This document shows positions 10,645 to 19,535 of a stretch of DNA of 64,000 nt, in pieces. The notes beneath the pieces are model-generated. The model was not told the DNA's origin and made no database searches. It saw nothing but the letters and a program-made list of their open reading frames with translations. The stretch lies in NCBI GenBank assembly GCA_900543325.1, contig UQQU01000005.1:1-64000 (forward strand), in the 5' to 3' direction. How positions within the stretch are numbered: the first letter of the stretch is position 1; the number at the start of each line of letters is the position of its first letter. The stretch is from an uncultured Clostridium sp. Lineage in GTDB: Bacteria; Bacillota; Clostridia; Clostridiales; Clostridiaceae. A program made the position numbers and the translations under genes.

Positions 10645-10687
10645 AAAATAGACGAATTATTTTAATTCGTCTATTTTATTTTTTTAT
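10645..10687 (+). terminator. Intrinsic terminator after codBA
   Basis: A perfect 14-bp stem (10645-10658 with 10664-10677, 5-nt loop) is followed by a T-rich tract. The leading A run means it could also work on the other strand. Confidence 0.9.
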
Positions 10688-10784
10688 ATTTAAATTTAAT
10701 GATACTATTTTATATAATATTTTAATTTATTCAACATATATTGTTAGTAAACTAAAATATTTATAAAATGGAGTGATGATTTAA

Positions 10785-12044
10785 ATGGATGATAATGCCC
10801 TGATATTGATTGTTGTTATTGCTATTCTTATTATCATGTCAGCTTATTTTTCAGCTACTGAAACAGCTTTTTCTAGCTTAAATAAAATAAAATTAAAGAA
10901 CTTAGCTGTAAATGGAAGTAAGAAAGCAGAAAATACATTAAAGCTTGCTAAAAAGTTTGATAGTATTCTTTCAACTATATTAATAGGAAATAATATAGTG
11001 AATATAGCATCAGCATCAATAGCTACTATAGTCTTTACTAAATATTATGGAGATGCAGGTGTAACAATATCAACAATCGTTATGACTATAGTTGTATTAA
11101 TATTTGGGGAAATATCTCCTAAAAGTTTATCAAAGGAGAGTCCTGAAAAATTTGCAATGTCTTCTACGCCAATATTAAGAGTATTATTGGTTCTGTTTAC
11201 TCCACTTAATTTTCTGTTTGGATTATGGAAGAAGACAATTTCTAATATAATAAAAGTTGAAGAAATCCCAATAGAAGTAGAAGAGGAGTTATTAACTATT
11301 GTAGAAGAAGCTGAAATAAAAGGTGGAATTGATGAACATGAAAGTAAGTTAATACGTTCGGCCATAGAATTTAATGATTTAGATGCAGATCAAATATTAA
11401 CTTCAAGAGTTGATTTAATTTCAATAGCTAAAGAAGCTACAATGGAAGAGGTAAGAAAAGTATTTAAGGAAAATAAATTTTCAAGAATTCCTGTTTATGA
11501 AAATAATATAGATAATATAATTGGAGTAATCCATGAAAAAGATTTTTATGATGCATTAGATGAAAAGAAATCTACTATTGATAGTATTATAAAACCAATA
11601 GTATATGTAACTTCAAATACTAAGATATCAGAACTTTTAAAGAAGTTTCAATATCTAAAAAATCATATGGCTGTAGTTATAGATGAATTTGGTGGAACTA
11701 TGGGAATTATAACACTAGAGGATGTATTAGAAGAGCTAGTAGGAGAAATATGGGATGAACATGATGAGATTGTAGAGTATTTTAAAAAAATAGATGAAGA
11801 TAAATATTCGGTTGTATGTAGTGTTTCTCTAGCTGATTTTTTTGATGAATTTAATATGAAGGAAGAAATAGATGACTTTGAAGTACAAACTGTTAATGGA
11901 TGGGTTATAAAAGAATTTGGATATTTACCTAAAGTTGGTGAAAGCTTTGTATATAAGAATATGAGTATATCTATTTCTAAAATAGAAGAGAGAAGGATAA
12001 AAGAAATAATAGTAGAGATAAATACAAATCAACAGGATAATTAA
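10785..12044 (+). CDS. CorC/HlyC (CNNM-type) family transporter with CBS domains
   Basis: This 419-residue protein has an N-terminal CNNM/DUF21 membrane domain (about residues 5-180, with the SAYFSATETAFSSLNKIKLK signature), a pair of CBS domains (about 200-320) and a C-terminal CorC/HlyC domain (about 335-415). The family includes magnesium exporters and cobalt/magnesium resistance proteins; the name hemolysin is historical. The ATG at 10785 follows GGAGTGATG. It stands alone between two terminators, so it is probably monocistronic. The ion is not assigned. Confidence 0.9.
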   Translation: MDDNALILIVVIAILIIMSAYFSATETAFSSLNKIKLKNLAVNGSKKAENTLKLAKKFDSILSTILIGNNIVNIASASIATIVFTKYYGDAGVTISTIVMTIVVLIFGEISPKSLSKESPEKFAMSSTPILRVLLVLFTPLNFLFGLWKKTISNIIKVEEIPIEVEEELLTIVEEAEIKGGIDEHESKLIRSAIEFNDLDADQILTSRVDLISIAKEATMEEVRKVFKENKFSRIPVYENNIDNIIGVIHEKDFYDALDEKKSTIDSIIKPIVYVTSNTKISELLKKFQYLKNHMAVVIDEFGGTMGIITLEDVLEELVGEIWDEHDEIVEYFKKIDEDKYSVVCSVSLADFFDEFNMKEEIDDFEVQTVNGWVIKEFGYLPKVGESFVYKNMSISISKIEERRIKEIIVEINTNQQDN

Positions 12045-12051
12045 GATTTAT

Positions 12052-12086
12052 AATACAATTGAGAATTTTATCTCAATTGTATTTTT
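12052..12086 (+). terminator. Intrinsic terminator after the CorC-like gene
   Basis: A 12-bp stem (12052-12063 with 12072-12083, 8-nt loop) is followed by T residues. Confidence 0.85.
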
Positions 12087-12218
12087 GTTATTATAATATC
12101 TTTTTATTAATATTAAAATTTTTCATATATTAATTATAGTTACATATTACTAAGTTTTGATGTATTATAGAAAAGAAATAAAAAGATATAATACTTATTA
12201 TAGTGATTGGAGAAAAAA

Positions 12219-13364
12219 ATGAAAGTAAATATGTTTATACCAAAATATATGTTAACTTTTAAATGTATTGGTTCAGCTTGTGCAGATACATGTTGTGCAG
12301 GATGGGATATAAATATAGATGAAGATACATATAAAAAATATACTAACTGTACTGGAGAGCTTAAAGAACTAGTACAAGGTAAAATTAGAGAAAATAAAAA
12401 TAGTGATGATTATTTAAATAAAGGTTTTATGATTTTAAAAGAACATAATAAATGTCCGTTTTTAAATGATAATTTACTTTGTGATATTCATGGCAGAATT
12501 GGAGAAGAAAATTTATGTATAACATGCAAAAGGTTTCCTAGAATATATAATATTGTAGATGATGTGTATGAAAAATCAGCATTAGCATCTTGTCCAGAAG
12601 TATGTACTAAAGCATTTTTAAATAAAGATAAAATGGAGTTTGTTGAGAATGAAGAAGAAATAGATGAAAGTGCTATTGAAATAAGAAGAATAATTGACAC
12701 TGAAGTTTTTGAAGGAAGTGATAGCTTACTTCAATATTTTTGGGATATAAGAGTAAACTCTATAAATATAATGCAAAATAGAGATTTTTCTATTGAAGAA
12801 AGATTAGGAATATTGAAATCTTTCTATAATAAAATTGAGGAATATTATAATGAAGAGGATTTTGAAGGAATAGAGAATCTTTTAGAAGTATATGCTGAAG
12901 GAAATATTGATTTTTATTCTTTAAAAGCTTTAGATTTAAACAAAAGTAATGAATTTTATTTAAGTCTTTTAGATGAAGAATTAATAAAAAATATAAGAAG
13001 TGTTAGATTAAAGGAATGTGTTGAAGAATATAAAAAGGGAATTTTAAAAGAAAACGATATTGTAAACTACATAAATAATGAAAAAACTATATTAAAGTCA
13101 ATAGAGAAATATTCTTATATTTTAGAAAATTATTTAGTCAATCAAATATTTAAAGATTTAATTCCATTTAATAAAGGAGAAAATTTAAATTTAAGTATAA
13201 ATATATTAATTAATAGCTATAAAATAATAAAAACTTATATAATTGGAATAGCTTTAAATAATAAAGAAATAAACGAAGATTTAATTTTAAGAGTTATACA
13301 AAGCTTAAGTAAAGATATAGAGCATAATAAGGTGTTTAAAAATTTATTAGAATCAGAAATATAA
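12219..13364 (+). CDS. FliB-like protein (flagellin lysine-N-methylase family)
   Basis: The 381-residue product carries the N-terminal cysteine pattern of the FliB family (C16, C21, C25, C26) and more conserved cysteines in the CPFLNDNLLCDIHG and ENLCITCKRFPRIY segments before about residue 110, consistent with a metal or Fe-S site as in the YkgJ-like CxxxCxxC group. FliB methylates lysines of Salmonella flagellin, but clostridia carry several copies outside flagellar loci, and no flagellar gene lies in this window, so the substrate is open. The ATG at 12219 is chosen over an in-frame TTG at 12207, because TTGGAGA is the ribosome binding site. Confidence 0.75.
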   Translation: MKVNMFIPKYMLTFKCIGSACADTCCAGWDINIDEDTYKKYTNCTGELKELVQGKIRENKNSDDYLNKGFMILKEHNKCPFLNDNLLCDIHGRIGEENLCITCKRFPRIYNIVDDVYEKSALASCPEVCTKAFLNKDKMEFVENEEEIDESAIEIRRIIDTEVFEGSDSLLQYFWDIRVNSINIMQNRDFSIEERLGILKSFYNKIEEYYNEEDFEGIENLLEVYAEGNIDFYSLKALDLNKSNEFYLSLLDEELIKNIRSVRLKECVEEYKKGILKENDIVNYINNEKTILKSIEKYSYILENYLVNQIFKDLIPFNKGENLNLSINILINSYKIIKTYIIGIALNNKEINEDLILRVIQSLSKDIEHNKVFKNLLESEI

Positions 13365-13371
13365 ATAGTGA

Positions 13372-13417
13372 AATGTGTTACTAAGGAATTTATTTAATTC
13401 TTTAGTAACACATTTTT
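13372..13417 (+). terminator. Intrinsic terminator after the FliB-like gene
   Basis: A perfect 19-bp stem (13372-13390 with 13396-13414, 5-nt loop) is followed by T residues. It is one of the strongest in the window. Confidence 0.9.
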
Positions 13418-13487
13418 TGTATTATAATATTTAGTGTATGAGATTGTATTAAAAAGGTATATGAGAATAGAAAAGGGGTAGGTATAA

Positions 13488-13964
13488 ATGAAGTATGATT
13501 GTGGATTTACTAAGGAAAATAAATGGTTTAGATATCGTGCAGCAGCAATTATTATAGAAAAAGGTCATGTTCTTTTTGCTGGAAATGAAAGAGAAAACTA
13601 TTATTATTCTATTGGAGGTGGAGTTCATATTGGAGAATCTGCAGAAGAAGCTGTAAAGCGTGAAGTTTTAGAAGAAACCGGTATTGAATATGAAGTTGAT
13701 AGATTAGCCTTTATACATGAAAATTTCTTTGCTGGAGATGGTACTTTAGAAGGTAAGGAATGTCACGAGATAGCTTTTTATTTCTTAATGAAGCCTAGAG
13801 GAACACAAGAGTTAAATAGTAATAGTTATACTCAAGGTGTTAAGGAAAATATGTACTGGTTACCTATAGATAAATTAAATCAGTATAGAGCATATCCAAC
13901 ATTTTTTGAAGAAAAATTAAAAAATATAAAAAATGAAATTGAGCATATTATTACTTATGAATAG
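13488..13964 (+). CDS. Nudix hydrolase
   Basis: This 158-residue protein has a complete Nudix box (GX5EX7REUXEEXGU) starting near residue 44: GGVHIGE, seven residues, then REVLEETGI. Nudix enzymes cleave nucleoside diphosphates linked to other groups, using the box glutamates to bind magnesium. The substrate cannot be read from the sequence. The ATG follows AGGGGTAGG. The next gene, a GNAT acetyltransferase, starts 40 bases later with no terminator between, so they may be cotranscribed. Confidence 0.9.
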   Translation: MKYDCGFTKENKWFRYRAAAIIIEKGHVLFAGNERENYYYSIGGGVHIGESAEEAVKREVLEETGIEYEVDRLAFIHENFFAGDGTLEGKECHEIAFYFLMKPRGTQELNSNSYTQGVKENMYWLPIDKLNQYRAYPTFFEEKLKNIKNEIEHIITYE

Positions 13965-14004
13965 TAAATTTTAATAGGGCCTATTATTTAAAGAGGGGTA
14001 TTAT

Positions 14005-14583
14005 ATGAAAATAGATGATAAAATTGAGACTAAAAGATTAATATTAAGAGAATTTAGTCATGCAGATTTTGAAGATGTACATGGCTATGCAAGTAACTTA
14101 GAAAATATAAAATATATGATATGGGGACCTAATAGTGAAGAAGATACTATTGAATTTTTAGATGATTGTATATCTAATATAGATAAAAATCCACGTACAC
14201 AATATGATTTTGCTATTACCTTAAAGGAAAATGGAAAAGTTATAGGAGGATGTGGTGTTTACTTAAATGATGGATTATATGAGGGAATGTTAGGTTGGGT
14301 ACTTCATAAAAATTATTGGAAACAGGGATATATGACAGAAGCAGGAAAGGAATTAGTTAGATTTGCATTTGAAGATTTAAAATTACACAGATTATATGCA
14401 ACTTGTGATGCTGAAAATTATGGTTCATATCGTGTGATGGAGAATTTAGGAATGAGGAGAGAAGGGCATATTATAAAGAATAGAAAGTTTACAGGGTTTA
14501 AAGAGGAGTGGCATGATGAGCTATTTTATGGAATACTATATGAGGAATGGATTAAGATAAAGCAAGCGCATAAAGAAAAATAA
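14005..14583 (+). CDS. GNAT family N-acetyltransferase (RimJ/RimL type)
   Basis: The 192-residue product begins with the RimJ/RimL-like segment ETKRLILREFSHADF and has the acetyl-CoA-binding region around GWVLHKNYWKQGYMTEAG (residues 92-112) followed by the HRLYATCDAENYGSYRVMENLGM segment. Relatives acetylate ribosomal protein N-termini, amino acids or small molecules; the substrate is not assigned. The start follows GAGGGG. A hairpin at about 14656-14685 without a T run may be a weak transcript end. Confidence 0.88.
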   Translation: MKIDDKIETKRLILREFSHADFEDVHGYASNLENIKYMIWGPNSEEDTIEFLDDCISNIDKNPRTQYDFAITLKENGKVIGGCGVYLNDGLYEGMLGWVLHKNYWKQGYMTEAGKELVRFAFEDLKLHRLYATCDAENYGSYRVMENLGMRREGHIIKNRKFTGFKEEWHDELFYGILYEEWIKIKQAHKEK

Positions 14584-14727
14584 AATTAATGAAAAGTGTA
14601 CTAATTAGTATAAATTTGAAAATAGTGTAGATAGAAATAATAAACAATAATAAACTAGGTATAGGAATAAATTTCTTATACCTTAAATTATTTTAGAATA
14701 GAAATAACTTATAAGGAGTGATGTTTT

Positions 14728-14790
14728 ATGATGAAAAATAGAAACTTGAAAATGGATATAGTAGTAAATGGTGAGGTAGGTATTAAATAA
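14728..14790 (+). CDS. Candidate leader peptide upstream of rsgA (20 aa)
   Basis: An ATG preceded by AAGGAGTGATG with good spacing opens a 20-codon frame that is not recognised in any family. Its last codons overlap the 5' arm of a 13-bp hairpin (14771-14784 with 14817-14829, one bulged base). The 3' arm of that hairpin contains CCTCCT, complementary to the GGAGG that starts rsgA. The arrangement suggests a translated regulatory leader rather than a functional protein. The evidence is the ribosome binding site plus the geometry; there is no homology. Confidence 0.4.
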   Translation: MMKNRNLKMDIVVNGEVGIK

Positions 14791-14829
14791 CCTTACAAGC
14801 TATGTAATGAAAAAATAATACCTCCTCAC
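14771..14829 (+). promoter_or_regulatory. Leader hairpin sequestering an anti-Shine-Dalgarno segment before rsgA
   Basis: GTGAGG-T-AGGTATT (14771-14784) pairs with AATACCTCCTCAC (14817-14829) to give 13 base pairs with one bulge and a 32-nt loop. No T run follows, so it is not an intrinsic terminator. CCTCC at 14821-14825 could alternatively pair with the rsgA ribosome binding site at 14869-14873. Confidence 0.45.
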
Positions 14830-14880
14830 TAAAAGTTTATCTTAGAAAGTAAATTTAAAGTGAATTTTGGAGGAATAAAA

Positions 14881-15972
14881 TTGAATAAAACAAATTTATA
14901 TAACATGGGATTAAATGAAAGATTTAAAAATGAGGCAACTATGTATGAAGATAATCTATATTTAGCTAGAGTGTCTGTTCAGCATAAAGATATGTATAAG
15001 ATTATTACTGAAGAGGGAGAAGTAATAGCGGAAGTATCAGGTAAGTTTAGAAAAGAAGCTATTGGAACTGAAAGTTTTCCAGCAGTTGGTGATTGGGTTA
15101 TGGTAGATAGACTAAATGATTTAAATGGAAATGCAATAATTCATCATGTGTTAAGAAGAAAAAGTGCTTTTGAAAGAAAGGTTGCTGGAAATAGAAGAGA
15201 TATTCAAGTAGTAGCTGCTAATGTAGATATTGTATTTTTATGTATGGCGCTAAATAATGACTTTAATATTCGTAGGTTAGAAAGATATATTTCCGTTGCA
15301 TTTGATAGTATGGCTACTCCAGTAATAGTATTAACAAAAGCTGATCTTTGTGATAATGTTTTAGAAAAGCAATTAGAAGTGGAGGCTGTGTCTATTGGTA
15401 TAGATGTTATAGTAACTAGCTCAATGAGTGGTCAGGGATACGATGCTATAAGAAATTATATAGGAAATAATAAGACAGTAGCATTTATAGGTTCATCAGG
15501 TGTAGGAAAATCTACTCTCATTAATAAGCTTATGGGAGAAGAAATTCTTCTTACTAATGGGTTAAGAAATGATGATAAGGGAAGACATACTACAACTCAC
15601 AGGGAATTGTTAGCATTGCCTCAAGGGGGAGTAGTTATAGATACGCCAGGTATGAGGGAATTACAACTTGTTACTGGAGATATGAATAAATCTTTTGCAG
15701 ATATAGAAGAACTTGCTTCAATGTGTAAATTTTCAGATTGCAAACATCAAAGTGAGCCAGGATGTGCAGTTAAAAAGGCAATAGAAGAAGGCATATTAGA
15801 AGAAGGTAGATTAGAAAGTTATAGAAAAATTCAAAAGGAATTAAAATATGCAGAATTAAATTCTAAGAGACTAGAAAAAGAAAAGATAAATGATATGTTT
15901 TCTGGTGTTGGTGGAATAAAAAATGCTAGAAACTTTATAAAATCAAAGAATAAGAGAAAAGGTTATAAGTAG
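14881..15972 (+). CDS. rsgA: Small ribosomal subunit biogenesis GTPase RsgA
   Basis: RsgA (YjeQ) is a circularly permuted GTPase that assists late 30S maturation. The 363-residue product has an N-terminal OB-fold, then G4 (VLTKADLCD) near residue 148, G1 (GSSGVGKSTLINKL) near 205, G3 (DTPGMREL) near 255, and a C-terminal zinc knuckle with cysteines and a histidine (C-x4-C-x-H-x6-C near 280). The TTG at 14881 is preferred over an in-frame GTG at 14860 because GGAGG lies 7 bases before it. It stands apart from the prkC/rpe neighbourhood usual in Firmicutes, so another copy may exist elsewhere in the genome. Confidence 0.93.
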   Translation: MNKTNLYNMGLNERFKNEATMYEDNLYLARVSVQHKDMYKIITEEGEVIAEVSGKFRKEAIGTESFPAVGDWVMVDRLNDLNGNAIIHHVLRRKSAFERKVAGNRRDIQVVAANVDIVFLCMALNNDFNIRRLERYISVAFDSMATPVIVLTKADLCDNVLEKQLEVEAVSIGIDVIVTSSMSGQGYDAIRNYIGNNKTVAFIGSSGVGKSTLINKLMGEEILLTNGLRNDDKGRHTTTHRELLALPQGGVVIDTPGMRELQLVTGDMNKSFADIEELASMCKFSDCKHQSEPGCAVKKAIEEGILEEGRLESYRKIQKELKYAELNSKRLEKEKINDMFSGVGGIKNARNFIKSKNKRKGYK

Positions 15973-15988
15973 AATTATTTATAAAAAT

Positions 15989-16024
15989 AGGAATAGTATT
16001 AGGGAATAATACTATTCCTTTTGT
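15989..16024 (+). terminator. Intrinsic terminator after rsgA
   Basis: A perfect 13-bp stem (15989-16001 with 16007-16019, 5-nt loop) is followed by TTTT. Confidence 0.88.
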
Positions 16025-16049
16025 AATTTAAGATAATTATAAAATAACA

Positions 16050-16078
16050 TTGACATAAATATTTACAATAACTATTTA
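16050..16078 (+). promoter_or_regulatory. Probable promoter of the NERD gene
   Basis: TTGACA (16050-16055) is a perfect -35, with TATTTA (16073-16078) 17 bases downstream. The NERD start codon is about 50 bases further on. Confidence 0.6.
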
Positions 16079-16126
16079 AAATGGCAAAATGATATTAGAA
16101 AATAAATAGAAAGATTAGGAAAATAA

Positions 16127-16867
16127 ATGAATGTGGCAATAGTAGTATTAGTATTAATAAGTATATTAATATTAATAAAATCATATGAGGCAAAAGTAAA
16201 AGGATATGTTGGGGAAAAGCTTGTATCTAAGAAATTAAGTAAATTAAATAAGAAAAAATATAAAGTAATAAATAATGTACTTTTAAAAACAGCAAAGGGA
16301 ACTGCACAAATAGATCATATAGTAATATCACAATATGGAATATTTGTTATTGAAACAAAAAATTATAAGGGAATAATTACTGGAAATGAATATGATGATA
16401 ACTGGAATCAAATACTATTTAATAATAAAGAAGTACTAAGAAATCCAATAAAACAAAACAATGGACATATTAAGGCATTAAAAGATGTTATACCAACATT
16501 AAGATATAAGAAAATAAACTCTATAATTTTATTTACTAAAAGATCAAAACTAAAAGTTAATACTGAAACTACAGTTACATATTATAATAAGGTAAATAAA
16601 GTAATTAGAAGAAGTAGAAAAAAGGAGTTTACAAAGGAAGAAGTTGATTATATCTATAAAAAAATTAATGAACTTAATATGGATTCCCTTAAGCAAAGAG
16701 TAGTTCATGTAAAGAATGTAAAAAGAAATATTAAAGAAGCTGAAAAGAAATTAAGAAAAAATAAATGTCCAAGATGTGGAGGAAAGCTAAAAAAGAAAAA
16801 AGGGAAATATGGAAAGTTTAAGAGGTGTAAAAACTATCCAGAATGTACTTTTAAAATTAATATTTAG
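16127..16867 (+). CDS. NERD-domain protein with C-terminal topoisomerase-type zinc ribbon
   Basis: This 246-residue protein has an N-terminal membrane segment (residues 1-18), a NERD domain (about 25-150; GEKLVSKKL, then [23 protein letters not shown]) and a C-terminal four-cysteine zinc ribbon (about 210-243; CPRCGG and a second pair RCKNYPEC) like those at the end of topoisomerase I. NERD resembles restriction-endonuclease-like nucleases: the D and the E-x-K core (D63, E76, K78) are visible, so nuclease activity is possible but unproven. The ribosome binding site is weak (AGGAAA). The zinc ribbon suggests nucleic acid contact. It is not part of a recognisable defence cluster. Confidence 0.82.
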   Translation: MNVAIVVLVLISILILIKSYEAKVKGYVGEKLVSKKLSKLNKKKYKVINNVLLKTAKGTAQIDHIVISQYGIFVIETKNYKGIITGNEYDDNWNQILFNNKEVLRNPIKQNNGHIKALKDVIPTLRYKKINSIILFTKRSKLKVNTETTVTYYNKVNKVIRRSRKKEFTKEEVDYIYKKINELNMDSLKQRVVHVKNVKRNIKEAEKKLRKNKCPRCGGKLKKKKGKYGKFKRCKNYPECTFKINI

Positions 16868-16895
16868 TATAAAAGATAGGAAAGTGGTGATAGTA

Positions 16896-17837
16896 ATGGT
16901 TGATTTATGTTTATTAGGTTGTGGAGGTGGAATGCCAATGCCTTTTAGAAATCTATCTTCTAGCCTTTTAAATTTTAAAGGAAGAAAAATTCTTATAGAT
17001 TGTGGAGAAGGTACTCAAGTTTCTATGAGAATGATAGGATGGGGCTTTAAATCAATTGATGTAATTTGTATAACTCATTGTCATGGCGATCATATTGTTG
17101 GACTTCCAGGACTTTTATCTACTATAGGTAATAGTGGTAGAGTAGAGCCCTTAACAATAATAGGACCAGAAGGAATAACAGAAGTAGTAAATGGACTTAG
17201 AGTTATTGCGCAATATTTGCCTTATGAAGTTAATATAATTGAAAATCCTAAAGAAGTTAATTTAAATATAAGTAAAGAAAATTTAGAAGTAGTAAATGAA
17301 AATGGACAAATAAGATTAAGTACTTTAGAAGTAGATCATTCATCTCCATGCTTAGGATACAGCTTTTATTTTAAACGTGATAGAAAGTTTTCATTAGAAA
17401 AAGCTGAAGAAAATAAAGTTCCTAAGATTTTATGGAATAAGCTGCAAAAAGGGCATGAAGAGGTTATTATATATGAAGGTAAAGAATATAAAAAAGAAAT
17501 GGTTCTTGGAGATGAGCGAAAAGGAATAAAATTAAGTTTAATTACAGATAGTAGGCCACAAGAACAAATGATTAATTTTATAAAAGAAAGTGATTTATTT
17601 ATTTGTGAAGGTACATATGGAAGTAATGATGACTTAGAAAAAGCTATTAAAAATAAGCATATGACATTTGCTGAAGCTGCAAATCTTGCTAGTGATAGTA
17701 ATTGTAAAGAGCTCTTATTAACTCATTTTACTCCAGCTATGTTAGAACCAAAGTTATATGAAGATAATGCAAGAAATATTTTTGAAAATACAACAATAGG
17801 TGAAGATAGATTAGTAAAGAGTCTTAGTTTTTCTTAG
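16896..17837 (+). CDS. rnz: Ribonuclease Z
   Basis: RNase Z removes 3' trailers from tRNA precursors, especially those without encoded CCA. The 313-residue metallo-beta-lactamase fold protein has the HCHGDH zinc motif near residue 64, an early [15 protein letters not shown] segment, the flexible-arm region, and the LLTHFTPAM histidine near residue 272. The ATG at 16896 gives the usual N-terminus ([12 protein letters not shown]); longer readings would overlap the NERD gene. The 3' end of the gene forms the left arm of a terminator. Confidence 0.95.
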   Translation: MVDLCLLGCGGGMPMPFRNLSSSLLNFKGRKILIDCGEGTQVSMRMIGWGFKSIDVICITHCHGDHIVGLPGLLSTIGNSGRVEPLTIIGPEGITEVVNGLRVIAQYLPYEVNIIENPKEVNLNISKENLEVVNENGQIRLSTLEVDHSSPCLGYSFYFKRDRKFSLEKAEENKVPKILWNKLQKGHEEVIIYEGKEYKKEMVLGDERKGIKLSLITDSRPQEQMINFIKESDLFICEGTYGSNDDLEKAIKNKHMTFAEAANLASDSNCKELLLTHFTPAMLEPKLYEDNARNIFENTTIGEDRLVKSLSFS

Positions 17838-17860
17838 TAAGGAGAGCTAAGACTCTTTAT
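17816..17860 (+). terminator. Terminator overlapping the rnz stop, between convergent genes
   Basis: A perfect 12-bp stem pairs 17816-17827, still inside rnz, with 17847-17858. The loop contains the rnz stop codon. The T run on the plus strand is short; the A-rich left flank would give U residues on the opposite strand, so it may serve both convergent genes. Confidence 0.65.
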
Positions 17861-17871
17861 TAAATAACAGG

Positions 17872-19254
17872 CTAATCTAAGGCTTCTAATATTTCATTGT
17901 GTAAATGTAATAATATGGCATCGGAATTTTTAGACCATTGCTCAATAGTATTTATATTATCATAAATATATTTATAAATGTATTCAACAACATCATTAAC
18001 TTCTTCAATGGCATATTCATATACTATATTTATTTTATCAATTGAAACTAAAGTTTTAGCAATTTGAGATTTAATAGCATCATCAATTATTAAGAAGTCA
18101 TTGCTAAATCTAGATATTAAAATATCCTTTTGTCTATTTATATATTTAGATTCTGTATAACTAACTTTAAGATAAGATAAAAACTTTTCAAAATCGCCTA
18201 CATTATCTAAAGGTTCTAATGTGAATAAAATTCTAAAGAATAAGTTCCAATTAAATTCACTATTAATTACACTTTCAAAATACTCACCAATAATTTTTTT
18301 GAAAGAATCATCATATACTACATTTCTTTCAAAGTTTAAATAAGAATTAAAGTCTAATTTTTCATCAGAAACTAAGTTTAATCTATTTAAAGCATTTATT
18401 AAAACTTTAGTATAATCTGAATCATTTGAAATATCATTTTTAAAGAACACATATTCAACTATAGTTTCACAAGAATCCTTAAAATTAATATTCATATGGA
18501 TTGATTCTTTCATTTTTACAGAGAACATATCATATATAAATTTTGATACTATTTCTTGAAGATGTCTTTTATTTGAAGCACTAGTCTTAGATTTTTTTGA
18601 CTCTACATGTTTTAAAACAGTTAATAGTTGATTATCTATCATGGTTAAATTATTTTTTATAGAATTCATTATATCTTTTAAAAATTTATCTTCAATAACA
18701 TAATTAGAGTTTTTATATATTATTTGATGTTCAATTTCACTCCAAAACATATTTGTAAGAGATTTAATTTGTAATTCAAAAGGAATTATTAAATTTTCAT
18801 AAGTAAACTTACCATCAATCCTATAAATAGTGAATCCATTTTTTTGTTTTTGTGGCTGTTTACCAGAAAGTTTAAGAAATATATTGTTATTACTATCGCT
18901 AAAGAAAAAATCATCATCTGCTTTTTTATTAAAATACTTTTTTAAAAAACGATAAATCTTTTTTTCATCATCTCCAAATCTACATTCAATTCTTATACCA
19001 ATAAGATCACTTAACTTATATATTAGTTCATTGGCATTAGGATAACGTTTATAATAATGATTTCTAAGTATTTTTTCACGTAAACTTTCTACAGATTTAA
19101 CTCTGCAACTAATATTTGAAAACTCACAATAACTTTCATTCAAAATAGTAAAAAATGATTTTTCTAAATTCATAGAAGCTTTAATTAAAGCCTCATTATT
19201 ATTTTCTAATTCATTTAAGGCTATTTCTAAATAGTCAAATTCTTTAATATTCAA
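17872..19254 (-). CDS. RelA/SpoT-domain protein (alarmone synthetase-like, altered active site)
   Basis: Residues about 45-185 match the (p)ppGpp synthetase fold: RVKSVESLREKI at 51-62 (ATP-side R and K), DLIGIR at 83-88, FELQIKS at 159-165 and FWSEIEHQIIYK at 170-181. The loop that should read G-Y-R-S-x-H reads GFTIYRI at 140-146, so the tyrosine that stacks on GDP is Phe and the histidine is missing. No HD hydrolase domain precedes it, and the 270-residue C-terminal half is helical and unrecognised. The TTG start at 19254 is supported by AGAGGTG on the reverse strand. It may be a specialised or inactive alarmone enzyme. It is convergent with rnz and divergent from polC. Confidence 0.75.
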   Translation of the reverse strand: MNIKEFDYLEIALNELENNNEALIKASMNLEKSFFTILNESYCEFSNISCRVKSVESLREKILRNHYYKRYPNANELIYKLSDLIGIRIECRFGDDEKKIYRFLKKYFNKKADDDFFFSDSNNNIFLKLSGKQPQKQKNGFTIYRIDGKFTYENLIIPFELQIKSLTNMFWSEIEHQIIYKNSNYVIEDKFLKDIMNSIKNNLTMIDNQLLTVLKHVESKKSKTSASNKRHLQEIVSKFIYDMFSVKMKESIHMNINFKDSCETIVEYVFFKNDISNDSDYTKVLINALNRLNLVSDEKLDFNSYLNFERNVVYDDSFKKIIGEYFESVINSEFNWNLFFRILFTLEPLDNVGDFEKFLSYLKVSYTESKYINRQKDILISRFSNDFLIIDDAIKSQIAKTLVSIDKINIVYEYAIEEVNDVVEYIYKYIYDNINTIEQWSKNSDAILLHLHNEILEALD

Positions 19255-19317
19255 AGCTACACCTCTGTTTATATATTAATATCATTATCATTATACAAAT
19301 TTAAAATCAATATAGCT

Positions 19318-19458
19318 AGTTTTAATATTAGAGTAAAATATTATGAAGAAATAATAATTGTAACTGTTTATAAAAAAGATAAAAATTATATTGTTATAGA
19401 GGAGAAATGGACTAATAGTTGCAATGAGTTAATAGAAGATTTAAATTCTAATTGTTAA
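19318..19458 (+). pseudogene. Possible gene remnant between the RelA-like gene and polC
   Basis: A frame ending at TAA 19456-19458 stays open for at least 46 codons without a usable ATG, GTG or TTG and ribosome binding site. Its composition looks protein-like (VKYYEEIIIVTVYKKDKNY and so on). It may be the tail of a decayed gene or chance in AT-rich DNA. The stretch 19255-19573 holds this and the polC promoter, and nothing else was seen. Confidence 0.2.
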
Positions 19459-19526
19459 ACTATAATTAAGTACAGTTTTTATATTAAAATGAAATTTATA
19501 GTAGTTATTTAAGAAAAAATTTTTTA

Positions 19527-19535
19527 TGCTATAAT
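19527..19535 (+). promoter_or_regulatory. Extended -10 promoter of polC
   Basis: TGCTATAAT is a consensus extended -10 element at 19527-19535, with only a weak TTTAAG -35 about 16 bases upstream. It lies about 40 bases before the polC start. Confidence 0.6.

Noticed and set aside
14656..14685. Intrinsic terminator after the GNAT gene
   Set aside because: The AGGTATAGGAA/TTCTTATACCT stem is good but no T run follows, so termination is not supported.
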